A stretch of DNA of 64,000 bases from the NCBI RefSeq assembly GCF_001940565.1, contig NZ_LTDM01000065.1, positions 47,930 to 111,929 of the forward strand, given 5' to 3'. Shown here one piece after another: positions 1 to 8,438 of this stretch (the first letter of the stretch is position 1; each line of letters starts with the position of its first letter). The notes beneath the pieces are model-generated. The model had not been told where the DNA came from, searched no databases, and saw nothing but the letters and a program-made list of their open reading frames with translations. This stretch comes from Tissierella creatinophila DSM 6911 (GTDB lineage: Bacteria; Bacillota; Clostridia; Tissierellales; Tissierellaceae). A program made the translations under genes and the position numbers.

Positions 1-165
1 TTTATATTCTTGTCGAAAATGGCACAATTAACTACCTGATTTCTTTTTATAATTGACTATATTCTTGATAAGTTCTTATAGTTAGTGTAAGTTTGAAAAC
101 CGAGATGCGCCACATTTCTTTTCGGTGAATTAGGTTTTTACAATAAACTCACACGAAAGTCTATA

Positions 166-316
166 GTTGATTTGTTCCCACATACGTACACCCTTAGTCG
201 ATATGTTCCCTCGGAGAGAATTTCAGTCTAAAAAATACAGGCTGCTAATTCTTGACAGCTATCCCCTCCTCTCAAAACATGTGGAGACGATTTGTTTGCT
301 GGAGGAGAAACCTTGA
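166..316 (+). pseudogene. Decayed tandem fragments of an rlmD/rumA 3' end
   Basis: Three short in-frame scraps match the C-terminus of RlmD-type 23S rRNA (uracil-C5)-methyltransferases, which normally end in ...VDMFPHTxHVETVVLL. At 166-186 one frame reads VDLFPHT, at 197-211 another reads VDMFP, and at 266-316 a third reads LLSKHVETICLLEEKP then stop. None is part of a gene. The last scrap carries the core CATGTGGAGAC, which recurs at 2157, 4305 and 10494. The first 420 bases hold no other recognisable gene. The 3' end of this gene is a known integration target of serine-recombinase elements, so these look like old attachment-site scars. The identification rests on motif recall, not an alignment. 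Confidence 0.6.
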
Positions 317-426
317 TTCTATGAAAGTGCGAGTTTGAGGATAGTTTAGGCTGGGGTTCAGATAATGAAAATTTTGAGCGAGTAAGATGGATGTCGGGGT
401 AAATTGGAAGTTAAGGAGATATGTCA

Positions 427-1890
427 ATGGAAAAGCGCTATTTCGATTTAAACATTGAACAAGTTTTAGAAAATTGGGAAGTTTATCATGCTGTACGAGA
501 GATTGTCGCTAATGCTTTAGATGAAACAATATTAACTAATTCATTACCTGTTGATATTTTTAAAGACAAAAAAGGACTCTGGCATATTAGAGATTTTGGT
601 CGTGGCTTAAATTATCAACATTTTTCTCAGAATGAAAGTGAAGAAAAGAATAATGCTGAAGGCATAATTGGGAAATTTGGTGTAGGATTAAAAGATGCCT
701 TAGCAGTTTTCTATCGACATAATATTGACCTCAAGATTAAATCTAAGCATGGTGTTTTTTCTACTGAAATGCATAAAAAGGGTGGTTTTAATGACATTGA
801 AACGCTACATATTTCTGTTTCTGAAACTGATGATTACGATTTTTCAGGTACTGAATTTATCTTGTCAATTTCTGATGATGATATGTCAAAAGCAAAGAAA
901 CTTTTTTTAGCTTTTAATCCTGAAAATCCAATTGAGAGAACAGAATTTGGTGAGATATTTAGAAAAGATGGAAATATTTCCATAATATACGTTAATGGTA
1001 TTCAAGTTGCAGAAGAAGAGAATTATATGTTTAACTATAATATAACAAGACTTTCTGCTGCTATGAAAAAAGCTCTCAACAGAGAACGTAGCAATGTCGG
1101 AAGAACTGCATATGCAGATATTGTGAAAAAGTTACTCTTGAAAAGTAATAGTGAAATTGTTATACAACAGTTGGTTAACGAACTGAAAAATTTGAATACA
1201 GGTGGATGCTATGATGAAATTAACTATGTCGATATTCAAGTTCATGCAATGAAAACATACAATGCTCAAAAACCAGTTGTATATCTCTCTCAAATGGAAG
1301 CCTATGAATTGTCAAATGATGATAAGGAGAAAATCAAAGAATCAGGACGAGAGTTGGTTATCGTTCCTCAGAATGCTTTCGATAAAATCAAAGATTCTAC
1401 TGATATTAACGGTAATGCAATGGGAACATTCGATTTAGTACGTGAAGAGTATAACGATAATTTTGAGTATATTTGGGTATCACCAAAGGAACTATCTTCA
1501 AAAAGGAAGATTGTTTGGGAAAAACATCATATTGTTATGGATTGGTTGAGAGATAAAAAATGGAGATACAGAATAAAAATTTCTAAAACGATAAATGAAT
1601 ATATAAGTGGTGATACAAACGGGGTTTATGATCCAGATGAGAATGCCATTATCATCAAAGAAAGCGTTCTTGATAAAGAAAATGTTTTTTACGATGTTTT
1701 AATTCACGAGTATATACATGCAACTACAAGATATCCTGATAATAATCGTAACTTTGAAAATGAATTAGGAAAAATTATAGGTGAAATGGGAGTTGAATTA
1801 TTTAACAATCAAGTTAGGTTGGATGAAATCAAGACGAAAGAAACATCTTTATTCGGGAAGTTAACCGGTGTTTTCAGTAAAAAAAAGTAG
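427..1890 (+). CDS. GHKL-type ATPase fused to a C-terminal HExxH metallopeptidase-like domain
   Basis: The N-terminal part has the HSP90/histidine-kinase (GHKL) ATP-binding motifs: an N box with REIVANALDE near residues 24-33, a G1 box DFGRGL near 56-61 and a G2 box GKFGVGLKDA near 82-91. The C-terminus has HEYIH at residues 427-431 and acidic FENE 17-19 residues on, the layout of a gluzincin zinc protease. No transmembrane segment is seen. ATG 427 is chosen over ATG 421 because AAGGAG at 413-418 sits 8 bases before it and only 2 bases before the other. It stands alone between two rlmD-like scars. Function is unknown; a stand-alone defence or stress gene is an inference from domain pairing and island context. 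Confidence 0.7.
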   Translation: MEKRYFDLNIEQVLENWEVYHAVREIVANALDETILTNSLPVDIFKDKKGLWHIRDFGRGLNYQHFSQNESEEKNNAEGIIGKFGVGLKDALAVFYRHNIDLKIKSKHGVFSTEMHKKGGFNDIETLHISVSETDDYDFSGTEFILSISDDDMSKAKKLFLAFNPENPIERTEFGEIFRKDGNISIIYVNGIQVAEEENYMFNYNITRLSAAMKKALNRERSNVGRTAYADIVKKLLLKSNSEIVIQQLVNELKNLNTGGCYDEINYVDIQVHAMKTYNAQKPVVYLSQMEAYELSNDDKEKIKESGRELVIVPQNAFDKIKDSTDINGNAMGTFDLVREEYNDNFEYIWVSPKELSSKRKIVWEKHHIVMDWLRDKKWRYRIKISKTINEYISGDTNGVYDPDENAIIIKESVLDKENVFYDVLIHEYIHATTRYPDNNRNFENELGKIIGEMGVELFNNQVRLDEIKTKETSLFGKLTGVFSKKK

Positions 1891-2141
1891 TCCAGTGTTT
1901 GGTCTTCAATTCATAGAAAGAAGAGTCAGTATAGCGGTTTTAAGGAAAAACTTAGCCAAAAATCTATTGTAAAAGCATTACTATGTTCAAGCGGAACTAT
2001 CATTGATTATAGTTGAATTCTCTATTTGGAAAATATAATTGTCACACTATACTAGTGCAAACTTTCATTAAAAACAAGTAAATTGCAATAATTCCCAAAA
2101 TACAACATGACACCAAGGAGCTACCAAGTTCAATTGACATC

Positions 2142-2192
2142 ATTGTCACCTCAAGGCATGTGGAGTGTGTTGTGTTGATAGAGAAGGAATAG
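2142..2192 (+). pseudogene. rlmD/rumA 3'-end remnant (candidate attachment site)
   Basis: The frame reads IVTSRHVECVVLIEKE then stop, the typical end of an RlmD/RumA methyltransferase, with no gene upstream to carry it. The DNA core GCATGTGGAGTGTGT closely resembles what I recall of the rum integration core of streptococcal elements. It aligns with the scars at 275-295, 4302-4322 and 10492-10512. It lies between two unrelated cargo units, as expected of a recombination junction. Confidence 0.6.
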
Positions 2193-2247
2193 ATTGGAAT
2201 TGCTAGTTTTTAAGAAGGTTTTAATAAAAATATAGTGTATTTTTGTT

Positions 2248-2277
2248 CCCTTAGACTATAAGTTTAAGGGGATTTTT
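2248..2277 (+). terminator. Rho-independent terminator-like hairpin
   Basis: CCCTTAGAC (2248-2256) pairs with GTTTAAGGG (2262-2270) with one G-T wobble, followed by GATTTTTCTT. It lies in the 600-base gap between the GHKL gene and the TetR gene. Apart from the rlmD scar and the promoter at 2403, I see nothing else in that gap. Confidence 0.55.
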
Positions 2278-2402
2278 CTTTAAAAACTATTGTGTATATA
2301 AAAGCAAGATTGCAAGGATGGGGGATATTGGTTTTAATTAAGAATCCTCTCCTAGATAAGTAGTAGAATAGGCTGACTAATGCTTTATACCTAATTGTTA
2401 TG

Positions 2403-2454
2403 TTGACAATAATCCTGTTAAGTGTTATACTTTAGTCATTGAACGACGTACAAT
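2403..2454 (+). promoter_or_regulatory. Sigma-A promoter with overlapping TetR-type operator
   Basis: TTGACA (2403-2408) and TATACT (2426-2431) are separated by 17 bases, a near-perfect housekeeping promoter. Just downstream, at 2438-2454, is the imperfect palindrome ATTGAACGACGTACAAT, whose arms match at 7 of 8 positions. It lies where a repressor would block transcription, 37 bases before the TetR start, so autorepression of the TetR/FMN/flavodoxin operon is the likely reading. Confidence 0.7.
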
Positions 2455-2491
2455 AATTAAATGATGTTAAATGAAAACAAGGAGTGAAACA

Positions 2492-3121
2492 ATGACTACA
2501 GAAAAAAGAAGAGAACGAGAAGTAGAGGAAATGAAGGAGCTTATCCTTTCAGCAGCAAGTGACATCATAGCTTCCGAGGGATTTGATAAACTGTCGATTA
2601 GAAAAATTGCTAAAAAAATTGAATATTCCCCTTCTATAATTTATCATTATTTCGATGATAAGGAAGAAATATTGAATGTTGTAATACAAAGAGGCTATAA
2701 AAAAATAGTATCAGCAGTATCTTCTATGAAAATAGAGGGTAGCGTACCTGAAGAAAAATTAGTACAAATGACCCAAAATTATATAAAAGTAGCATTAAGT
2801 ATGCCAGAAGAATTTATGGCAGCCCAGTTAAATCAATCAAAAGTGGCATTAAAACATACTTCTTCATTATTTAAAGGTGCCTCAAAAGAAAAACCAGCTT
2901 TGTCTGCATTATACCAATGCTTAAAAGAAATGTATAAGGATAAAGATGTAGATGAAAATACAATTGAATTAACTGCTCAAATGATTGTAGTATCAACCTT
3001 AGGTCTTATTTTCAAAATCATAATAGAAAAAGACATTAGCGATGAACAAAGAGATAATTTGATTAGTTTTTATTCAAATGAAATAGTATTAAGAATGGCT
3101 AATGGAAATAGATTAAATTAG
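2492..3121 (+). CDS. TetR/AcrR family transcriptional regulator
   Basis: The N-terminal 60 residues form the TetR DNA-binding domain, with ILSAASDIIASEGF followed by the recognition region IRKIAKKIEYSPSIIYHYF. The remaining 150 residues are the variable ligand-binding helical domain. ATG 2492 is preferred over ATG 2471 because AAGGAG at 2479-2484 precedes it by 7 bases. It is first in a three-gene operon with an FMN-binding-domain protein and a flavodoxin, so it probably represses that unit through the palindrome at 2438-2454. The ligand is unknown; a quinone, oxidant or electron-transfer poison would fit the neighbours but is only inferred. Confidence 0.9.
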   Translation: MTTEKRREREVEEMKELILSAASDIIASEGFDKLSIRKIAKKIEYSPSIIYHYFDDKEEILNVVIQRGYKKIVSAVSSMKIEGSVPEEKLVQMTQNYIKVALSMPEEFMAAQLNQSKVALKHTSSLFKGASKEKPALSALYQCLKEMYKDKDVDENTIELTAQMIVVSTLGLIFKIIIEKDISDEQRDNLISFYSNEIVLRMANGNRLN

Positions 3122-3134
3122 GAGGGGGAGGGAA

Positions 3135-3521
3135 TTGAGGGGAATATTAAAAATAATAATCACAATATCATGTGTATTTATACTGGTTTTTGCAAGTGGA
3201 ATATTTTATCTATCTCGAGGACTTAGTGAAGGAATGAATATTGGAATAAACGGAATAAATATATCTGATCTAAATGATGGGATATATAGTGGGAAATATA
3301 ATGCTGGAAGATGGTCAAATCAGCTCAATGTTACAGTAAGGGACCATAAAATAATAAAAATTAATATAGAAGATGATGTTACATTTGCAAAGTCTAGTGT
3401 AAGTGATGAATTATTTAATAAAGTTATTGAAGCGCAAAATACTAAAACAGATGTAATATCACAAGCCACAGTGACATCTAAAGCTTATCTTAAGTCAATA
3501 GAAGATGCATTAAATAATTAA
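3135..3521 (+). CDS. Membrane-anchored FMN-binding-domain protein
   Basis: A 128-residue protein with one N-terminal hydrophobic segment (about residues 5-25) followed by an FMN-binding domain like those of NqrC/RnfG. The pattern DGIYSGKYNAGRWSNQLNVTV near the start and the SQATVTSKAYLKSIEDAL ending are typical; the threonine after SQA is in the position where flavin can be covalently attached. The start is TTG at 3135, with GGAGGGGGAG directly upstream and no ATG available. It lies 13 bases after the TetR gene and 51 before the flavodoxin gene, pointing to a small flavin-based electron-transfer unit at the membrane. Confidence 0.8.
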   Translation: MRGILKIIITISCVFILVFASGIFYLSRGLSEGMNIGINGINISDLNDGIYSGKYNAGRWSNQLNVTVRDHKIIKINIEDDVTFAKSSVSDELFNKVIEAQNTKTDVISQATVTSKAYLKSIEDALNN

Positions 3522-3572
3522 AAAGGGGCAAATAAATATTTTAAGTAAATATAAGATGGGGAGTGAAAATAT

Positions 3573-4106
3573 ATGAATAATATAGCTATAGTATATAAGT
3601 CTAAATATGGTAGCACTAAAAGATATGCTCAGTGGATAGCTGAAGAAGCTAAAGCAGATTTTTTTGGATGCTCAGAAATAGAAACTAAGAAACTAATGGA
3701 ATATGATACTATTATTTATGGTGGCGGATTATATGCAAGTGGGATTGCTGGAATTTCTACCATAACTAAAAACTTTGAGATTATAAAAGATAAAAAAATA
3801 ATAGTTTTTACTGTAGGGCTGGCTTCAACTGATAAAGAGGAAGTTTTTCTTCCCATTATAGAAAAACACTTTTCAAAAGAGATGCGTGATAATATAAAGT
3901 TTTTTCATTTACGAGGTGGAATTGATTACAAGAAGTTAGGAATAATTCATAAATCCATGATGGCAATGATGAAAATTGTAATTTCTAAGAAGAGTTCTGA
4001 TGAATTATCTGATGATGATAGAGAACTTTTAGCTACATACGGAAAAAAAGTAGATTTTACTGATAAAAATATGATAAAACCATTATTATCATTTTTAGAA
4101 AGTTAA
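3573..4106 (+). CDS. Flavodoxin domain-containing protein
   Basis: The protein begins with a beta strand and the flavodoxin phosphate loop, IAIVYKSKYGSTKRYA. It continues with the IIYGGGLYASGI loop near residues 48-59 that would contact the isoalloxazine ring. At 177 residues it is the size of the HemG-like/Flavodoxin_5 group rather than classical 140-residue flavodoxins. It is the last gene of the TetR-controlled operon. Its probable role is one- or two-electron transfer with the preceding membrane FMN-binding protein; the specific partner is not evident. AT-rich non-coding sequence follows up to the next rlmD scar. Confidence 0.85.
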   Translation: MNNIAIVYKSKYGSTKRYAQWIAEEAKADFFGCSEIETKKLMEYDTIIYGGGLYASGIAGISTITKNFEIIKDKKIIVFTVGLASTDKEEVFLPIIEKHFSKEMRDNIKFFHLRGGIDYKKLGIIHKSMMAMMKIVISKKSSDELSDDDRELLATYGKKVDFTDKNMIKPLLSFLES

Positions 4107-4295
4107 GGATATTAATAAACCTTAATTACTAACCTATATAATTACAAAACTTTCAGTATACTAGAATCAAAAATTATAAATAACCAAAGTGTGTATTGGT
4201 AGATATTGTAATGAAAAAGCTATTAATCATACTTAGGTTCACAGATATACCCTTCCACCAAGGGGGTAGTATCAGACTATGATATCATTATTATA

Positions 4296-4433
4296 CTCTC
4301 AAGGCACGTTGAGACAGTTGTATCTCTTTCCCACAAAAATGCAGATAGTCATATCCACATAAACATTGAGTTTGGTGAGGGTGATGGAAAAATCCCAGTG
4401 GATAAGATAGCTCAGAAAGTCGAATTAATATAA
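4296..4433 (+). pseudogene. rlmD/rumA 3'-end remnant with an extended tail
   Basis: The frame reads LSRHVETVVSLSHKNADSH and continues through IEFGEGDGKIPVDKIAQKVE before stopping. The first part is the canonical RlmD C-terminus. The second resembles a longer alternative tail that I recall on RlmD proteins of gut Clostridia, where an inserted element supplies a replacement 3' end. There is no start codon or methyltransferase domain upstream. The nucleotide core GGCACGTTGAGACAGTTGT matches the other scars. The rest of the 500-base gap (4107-4603) holds only this and a weak promoter with TATAAT at 4539-4544. Confidence 0.6.
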
Positions 4434-4603
4434 CCTTTTAGATTAAATCATATAGATAGGAGTTTTTAATAAAATATTACAATGCTAGGGGCTAAGTTTA
4501 ATGAAGTAAAATAATTCTTAAACTTAGTCTCCTTTTGGTATAATAATGGAAATATCTTGGTGAAACATGTATAATAAAAGAAAAACGTGTAAGGAGCATG
4601 AAT

Positions 4604-5605
4604 ATGAACTCTGAAATTCTTATGTATAAGACCGAAGATGGTTTGACTAAAATAGAAACAACTTTTGAGAATGATACGGTTTGGCTTTCCATTGATCAAA
4701 TGGCAGAGTTATTTCAGCGTGATAAATCTACCATCTCTAGGCATATAAAAAATATATTTAACGAAGGTGAATTAATAAGAAATACAGTTGTTGCAAATTT
4801 TGCAACAACTGCAGCTGATGGTAAAACATATCAAGTTGATTATTATAACTTGGATGTCATTATTTCTGTGGGTTATCGTGTAAAATCCTTGCGAGGTACA
4901 CAGTTTAGAATTTGGGCCAGTACTATTTTAAAAGAATATATGAAAAAAGGATTTGCCATGAATGATGACCTTTTGAAGAATAATGGTGGAGGTCTTTACT
5001 TTGAGGAATTGTTGGAGCGTATTCGTGATATTCGTTCATCAGAAAAAGTATTTTGGAGGAAAGTGCTTGATATCTATGCAACAAGCATTGATTATGATCC
5101 AAGAATAGAATCTTCAATGCTATTTTTTAAAACTGTGCAAAACAAAATGCACTGGGCAGCGCATGGACAAACCGCTGCAGAAAAAATTTATTACTCAGTC
5201 AATGCCGATAAACCTTACATGGGTATCCTAAGTTTCAAAGGAGAACAGCCCAAACAAGCTGATGCGTTAGTAGCCAAAAATTATTGTACAGAAGATGAAT
5301 TATCTGCATTAAATAGCGTTGTCTCTGCTTATCTTGAGTTTGCTGAAATGCAGACTCGTAGAAGAATACCTATGTATATGTCAGATTGGATTGAAACATT
5401 AGATGGATTTCTCAAATTGTCCAAGCATGAAATTCTAACCCATGCCGGTAAGATCAGTGCTAAGACAGCTGAACTTAAGGCAAAAGAAGAGTATAAGAAA
5501 TATAAGGCCTTGCATTTAGGAGATATATCTAAAGCAGAGAAAGATTATATTAAAGCATTAGAAGAAATGGAAATGAAATTGTTAGGTGAGGGAGACCAAA
5601 AATAA
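4604..5605 (+). CDS. rhuM: RhuM-family virulence-like protein
   Basis: A 333-residue protein of the RhuM family, widespread on mobile islands and first noted on a Salmonella pathogenicity island. The N-terminal third has a winged-helix-like section, WLSIDQMAELFQRDKSTISRH, then a Bro-N-like core with VDYYNLDVIISVGYRVKSLRG. The C-terminal half (KVFWRKVLDIYATSIDYDP and onward) is the conserved RhuM domain. ATG 4604 is chosen because AAGGAG at 4591-4596 is 7 bases upstream; ATG 4598 would be only one base away. Its biochemical role is unknown; DNA binding is likely. It begins the third cargo segment of the island. Confidence 0.85.
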   Translation: MNSEILMYKTEDGLTKIETTFENDTVWLSIDQMAELFQRDKSTISRHIKNIFNEGELIRNTVVANFATTAADGKTYQVDYYNLDVIISVGYRVKSLRGTQFRIWASTILKEYMKKGFAMNDDLLKNNGGGLYFEELLERIRDIRSSEKVFWRKVLDIYATSIDYDPRIESSMLFFKTVQNKMHWAAHGQTAAEKIYYSVNADKPYMGILSFKGEQPKQADALVAKNYCTEDELSALNSVVSAYLEFAEMQTRRRIPMYMSDWIETLDGFLKLSKHEILTHAGKISAKTAELKAKEEYKKYKALHLGDISKAEKDYIKALEEMEMKLLGEGDQK

Positions 5606-5706
5606 ATTTGTATTATTGCTATAATAAGAATGTCGATCGTAAGCGATCAATAAAAGATGCATTGTATAATAATAGGGATATCTGTATGATATCCCTATAG
5701 TAGTGT

Positions 5707-7284
5707 TTATTCAGATTTGCATGTTTTTTGAATTAATTCATCCCAAGGCATCATTAGATCCAAGACTTTGGGGTTTGTTTTAATATTGGATCCTGGTAAT
5801 CTTGATAAGAGGAATTCTAAATATTTATAGGGGTTTAATCCATTGGCTTTTGCTGTTTCAACTAGTGAGTATACACATGCACTCGCATTTGCCCCTTGGG
5901 GGCTACCACAGAAAGTCCAGTTTTTTCTCCCTATTGTAAATGGTCTTATACTATTTTCAGCTATATTATTAGAGATAACACAGTTTCCATCTTCTAAATA
6001 TGTTTGTAATTTTTCTGTATGATTTAGAGCATATTGGAGGGCCTTCCCAATACTAGATTTAGGAAGTACCTTTTCATTTGTAATCTCTGCCCATGACCAA
6101 AAGGCCTCTAGAACTGGTTTCTCTTTTTCTAGGCGCTGTTTCTTTCTATCTTCTGGGGATAGGTCTTTAAATTTTCTTTCCCAGTCAAATAACTGGTTAC
6201 AATATGCTATTCCGGTTGCTGGTAAAGTCGCTTCTGGACTTTCCATGTCTTTTGGAAGGGCATCCGTAAAGTATCTTCTAACATGTGCCCAACATAAGGA
6301 GTGGCGGATATCTTTTACTTTACCATAACCTGAAAATCCGTCTGTGTGGAGGTATCCATTGAATTCCTTTAAGAATTCTTTGGCATTATCTCCTGATCTA
6401 CCAGGTGCATATTTAAATATTCTTATTCCATGTTTAGCATTAATTGAAGTAGAGTATACCCACATATATGATTTTGTGGTATTTTTCTTACCTTCTTCAT
6501 TTAATACTTGGACTGGGGTTTCATCAGCATACAAGTATTTATCCTTAAGTAGTTCTTCACGGAGCTTTTCTACTACTGGATACAACCATTCTTCTGATGT
6601 TTTTATGATCCAATTAGATAAGGTGGAACGGCTTAGGGGAAATCCCATCTGCTTCCAATCCTTTTCTTGGCGGTAGAGTGGCACTGACTGTACAAATTTT
6701 TGATACATTGTCCATGCCACACTTGAAGCTGTTGCATAAGAATGCTGAAGCACAGGCTCTGGTGTATATGGATTAAATATCCCAGGTTTACCTTCTTTTT
6801 TACATGCTCGACATTCATATGTTTCTTGGTATATATTAACTACAGATATTTCTGCTGGTATGTATTTAATTTCAGATCTTATGAATTTATTTCCCATAAC
6901 TGAAAGTCTATTTCCATCTATTGGACATACCTGCTGGCTAGCTTCTAATTTGAATATCTGATCTTGGCTAGGTAAGTTTTTAAATAGATCTTTTCTATTG
7001 TATCCTTTTCTCGTTTTTTTAATTGGTTCTTCAAATGGAACTGGTTCAAGTACAGATAAGTCCATTTCCTTTTCGGCTTCATTAAATAGACCTAAGCCTA
7101 TGTCACTAATTATTAGCTGACCATCTATGGCAGAGGTTTTTTCTGTTTTTCTTCCATAGAGTTTTTTAATGAGATATTCCATATTCTCATTAACCTTTTT
7201 CAACTCTTCTCTAAGGCCTTCTATGGTTTTGTTTTGGGATTCAATTGTATTTTGAAGTGTCTTTATTAAAGATTTTTCATCCAT
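5707..7284 (-). CDS. tnpC: IS66 transposase TnpC
   Basis: A 525-residue DDE transposase. The N-terminus is a leucine-zipper-like coiled coil (about residues 1-45). A Cys zinc-binding segment with CRACKKEG follows near residue 160. The catalytic core has DETPVQVL, HTDGFSGYG and NIAENSIRPF, which hold the D, D and E. The C-terminus is the IS66 C domain (SLVETAKANGLNPYKYLEFLL). The length is normal for the family and there is no internal stop, so it is probably functional. It lies about 108 bases after tnpB in the element's operon. Confidence 0.95.
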   Translation of the reverse strand: MDEKSLIKTLQNTIESQNKTIEGLREELKKVNENMEYLIKKLYGRKTEKTSAIDGQLIISDIGLGLFNEAEKEMDLSVLEPVPFEEPIKKTRKGYNRKDLFKNLPSQDQIFKLEASQQVCPIDGNRLSVMGNKFIRSEIKYIPAEISVVNIYQETYECRACKKEGKPGIFNPYTPEPVLQHSYATASSVAWTMYQKFVQSVPLYRQEKDWKQMGFPLSRSTLSNWIIKTSEEWLYPVVEKLREELLKDKYLYADETPVQVLNEEGKKNTTKSYMWVYSTSINAKHGIRIFKYAPGRSGDNAKEFLKEFNGYLHTDGFSGYGKVKDIRHSLCWAHVRRYFTDALPKDMESPEATLPATGIAYCNQLFDWERKFKDLSPEDRKKQRLEKEKPVLEAFWSWAEITNEKVLPKSSIGKALQYALNHTEKLQTYLEDGNCVISNNIAENSIRPFTIGRKNWTFCGSPQGANASACVYSLVETAKANGLNPYKYLEFLLSRLPGSNIKTNPKVLDLMMPWDELIQKTCKSE

Positions 7285-7392
7285 TAGAATCGCCCTTCCT
7301 TGTTTGTTTTCTTAAGGATATTATATCATTTCCTCAATTGAAAAACAAGAAGAAATTGCTTGAAACTATGTATTTTTACGAGTTTCAAGCAA

Positions 7393-7749
7393 CTATATTA
7401 CCAGTTTATTATTTACTTTTTTAATTATTTTTTTCTGATCAATTGTTAGTCCTTCTACTAGCCATCTATATTGTTGTGGACTAATTTCTCTAACATCTTC
7501 TGTGCTTCTTGGCCACTGGAAAACACCATTTTCAAGTCGCTTGTATAAAAGAAGAAAACCATCTCCTTCCCATAGTATAGCTTTCATTCTGTCTCTTTTT
7601 CCTCCACAAAAAAGGAATAATGCATTTTCAAATGGATCTAGTTTAAAATTTTGAGATACAATTGCAGAAAGACCATCTATAGATTTTCTCATATCAGTCT
7701 TACCACAGGCAATATATATTCGTATATCATCAGGAAGACTTATTCTCAT
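7393..7749 (-). CDS. tnpB: IS66 accessory protein TnpB (Orf2)
   Basis: A 118-residue protein with the hallmark TnpB sequence: YIACGKTDMRKSIDGLSAIV near the start and LFLFCGGKRDRMKAILWEGDGF in the middle. Its start overlaps the end of tnpA by 4 bases (ATGA), so the two are translationally coupled. TnpB is required together with TnpA and TnpC for IS66 transposition, but its biochemical role is not settled. The length is typical and the gene is intact. Confidence 0.95.
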   Translation of the reverse strand: MRISLPDDIRIYIACGKTDMRKSIDGLSAIVSQNFKLDPFENALFLFCGGKRDRMKAILWEGDGFLLLYKRLENGVFQWPRSTEDVREISPQQYRWLVEGLTIDQKKIIKKVNNKLVI

Positions 7750-8105
7750 AGCATACCCATTAGGTTAAGTACCACTCCTAATGTATTTGGGTCTGCTCCA
7801 TTTAAAATTTCAATTTCATTTCCATTTGAACGAAGGATAGCACAAGTGCCTTGGTCGTTTGATTTAAGTTCAGCCACACTTGGTTTGACTTCTACAAATT
7901 GAGCTTGTCCTGTAACAGCTAATGTTCCAGCTTTAATTAATGTTTCCTCCCTAATTACTCTCTGCCAATAGTAGAATTTGCCATGTGCAATATTATTTTC
8001 TCTACACCATTCCCTAATTGATAGATCACTTTTACTTTGGTCCTTAATTATATTCTTCCACTGGGCTTTAAGGATTTCATGTCTTGATGCTTTCATAGTA
8101 GTCAA
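7746..8105 (-). CDS. tnpA: IS66 accessory protein TnpA (Orf1)
   Basis: Contains the helix-turn-helix-like TnpA core SDLSIREWCRENNIAHGKFYYW and a C-terminal part ending in the TnpB junction. The frame is open to 8192, but no ribosome site precedes that ATG. A TTG at 8105, preceded by GGGGAG eight bases upstream on the minus strand, gives a 119-residue product of normal size, so I take that start. It is first in the tnpA-tnpB-tnpC operon, just inside the right inverted repeat. Confidence 0.85.
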   Translation of the reverse strand: MTTMKASRHEILKAQWKNIIKDQSKSDLSIREWCRENNIAHGKFYYWQRVIREETLIKAGTLAVTGQAQFVEVKPSVAELKSNDQGTCAILRSNGNEIEILNGADPNTLGVVLNLMGML

Positions 8106-8261
8106 ATTATCATCTCCCCACTGTTTTAATGTTGCCAAAGCTTGTTTGTTAACATTAAAAGTATTTTGTAGGGATATTATCTCATATTGCATGATGCTTT
8201 TAAATCCATGAGATTATTGAACGCTTACTGTCGATCAATAAATGACAAAATGGAGACTAAA

Positions 8262-8375
8262 ATGAGAAAGAAAAAAGCATTTGTGTTTGATACAAATTTT
8301 ATAATCCAAAATAAAGACATGGATAAGGTTGTTTTGAGTCTTGAAGATAGCCGATTATATCTGAAAATGCTATAA
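8262..8375 (+). pseudogene. Truncated PIN-domain protein
   Basis: ATG 8262, with GGAG at 8252-8255 upstream, opens a 37-residue frame reading KKAFVFDTNFIIQNKDMDKVV and then running into a stop. FDTNFII is the first acidic motif of PIN-domain nucleases (D at residue 9), but the other catalytic acids are missing, so only the N-terminus remains. It lies 33 bases after the right end of the IS66 element and just upstream of the Dodola-like pair. It may be a lost component of the segment or a toxin relic. Confidence 0.55.
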
Positions 8376-8438
8376 GAAAATTGACAGCTATATATTTTCA
8401 CAAGATTTAAAAAAATGAAATGAATATGGAGGGAAAAT

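Larger units (their letters stand above)
5639..8228 (-). mobile_element. Complete IS66-family insertion sequence with target duplication
   Basis: The 2590-bp element is bounded by inverted repeats GTAAGCGATCAATAA (5639-5653) and the complement of 8214-8228, matching at 14 of 15 positions and starting with the GTAAGCG typical of IS66. The flanks TGTCGATC (5631-5638) and TGTCGATC (8229-8236) are identical, the 8-bp target duplication expected for this family. It encodes the three-gene set tnpA-tnpB-tnpC on the minus strand, all intact. The perfect duplication and intact genes suggest recent insertion into the gap before the PIN fragment. Confidence 0.95.
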
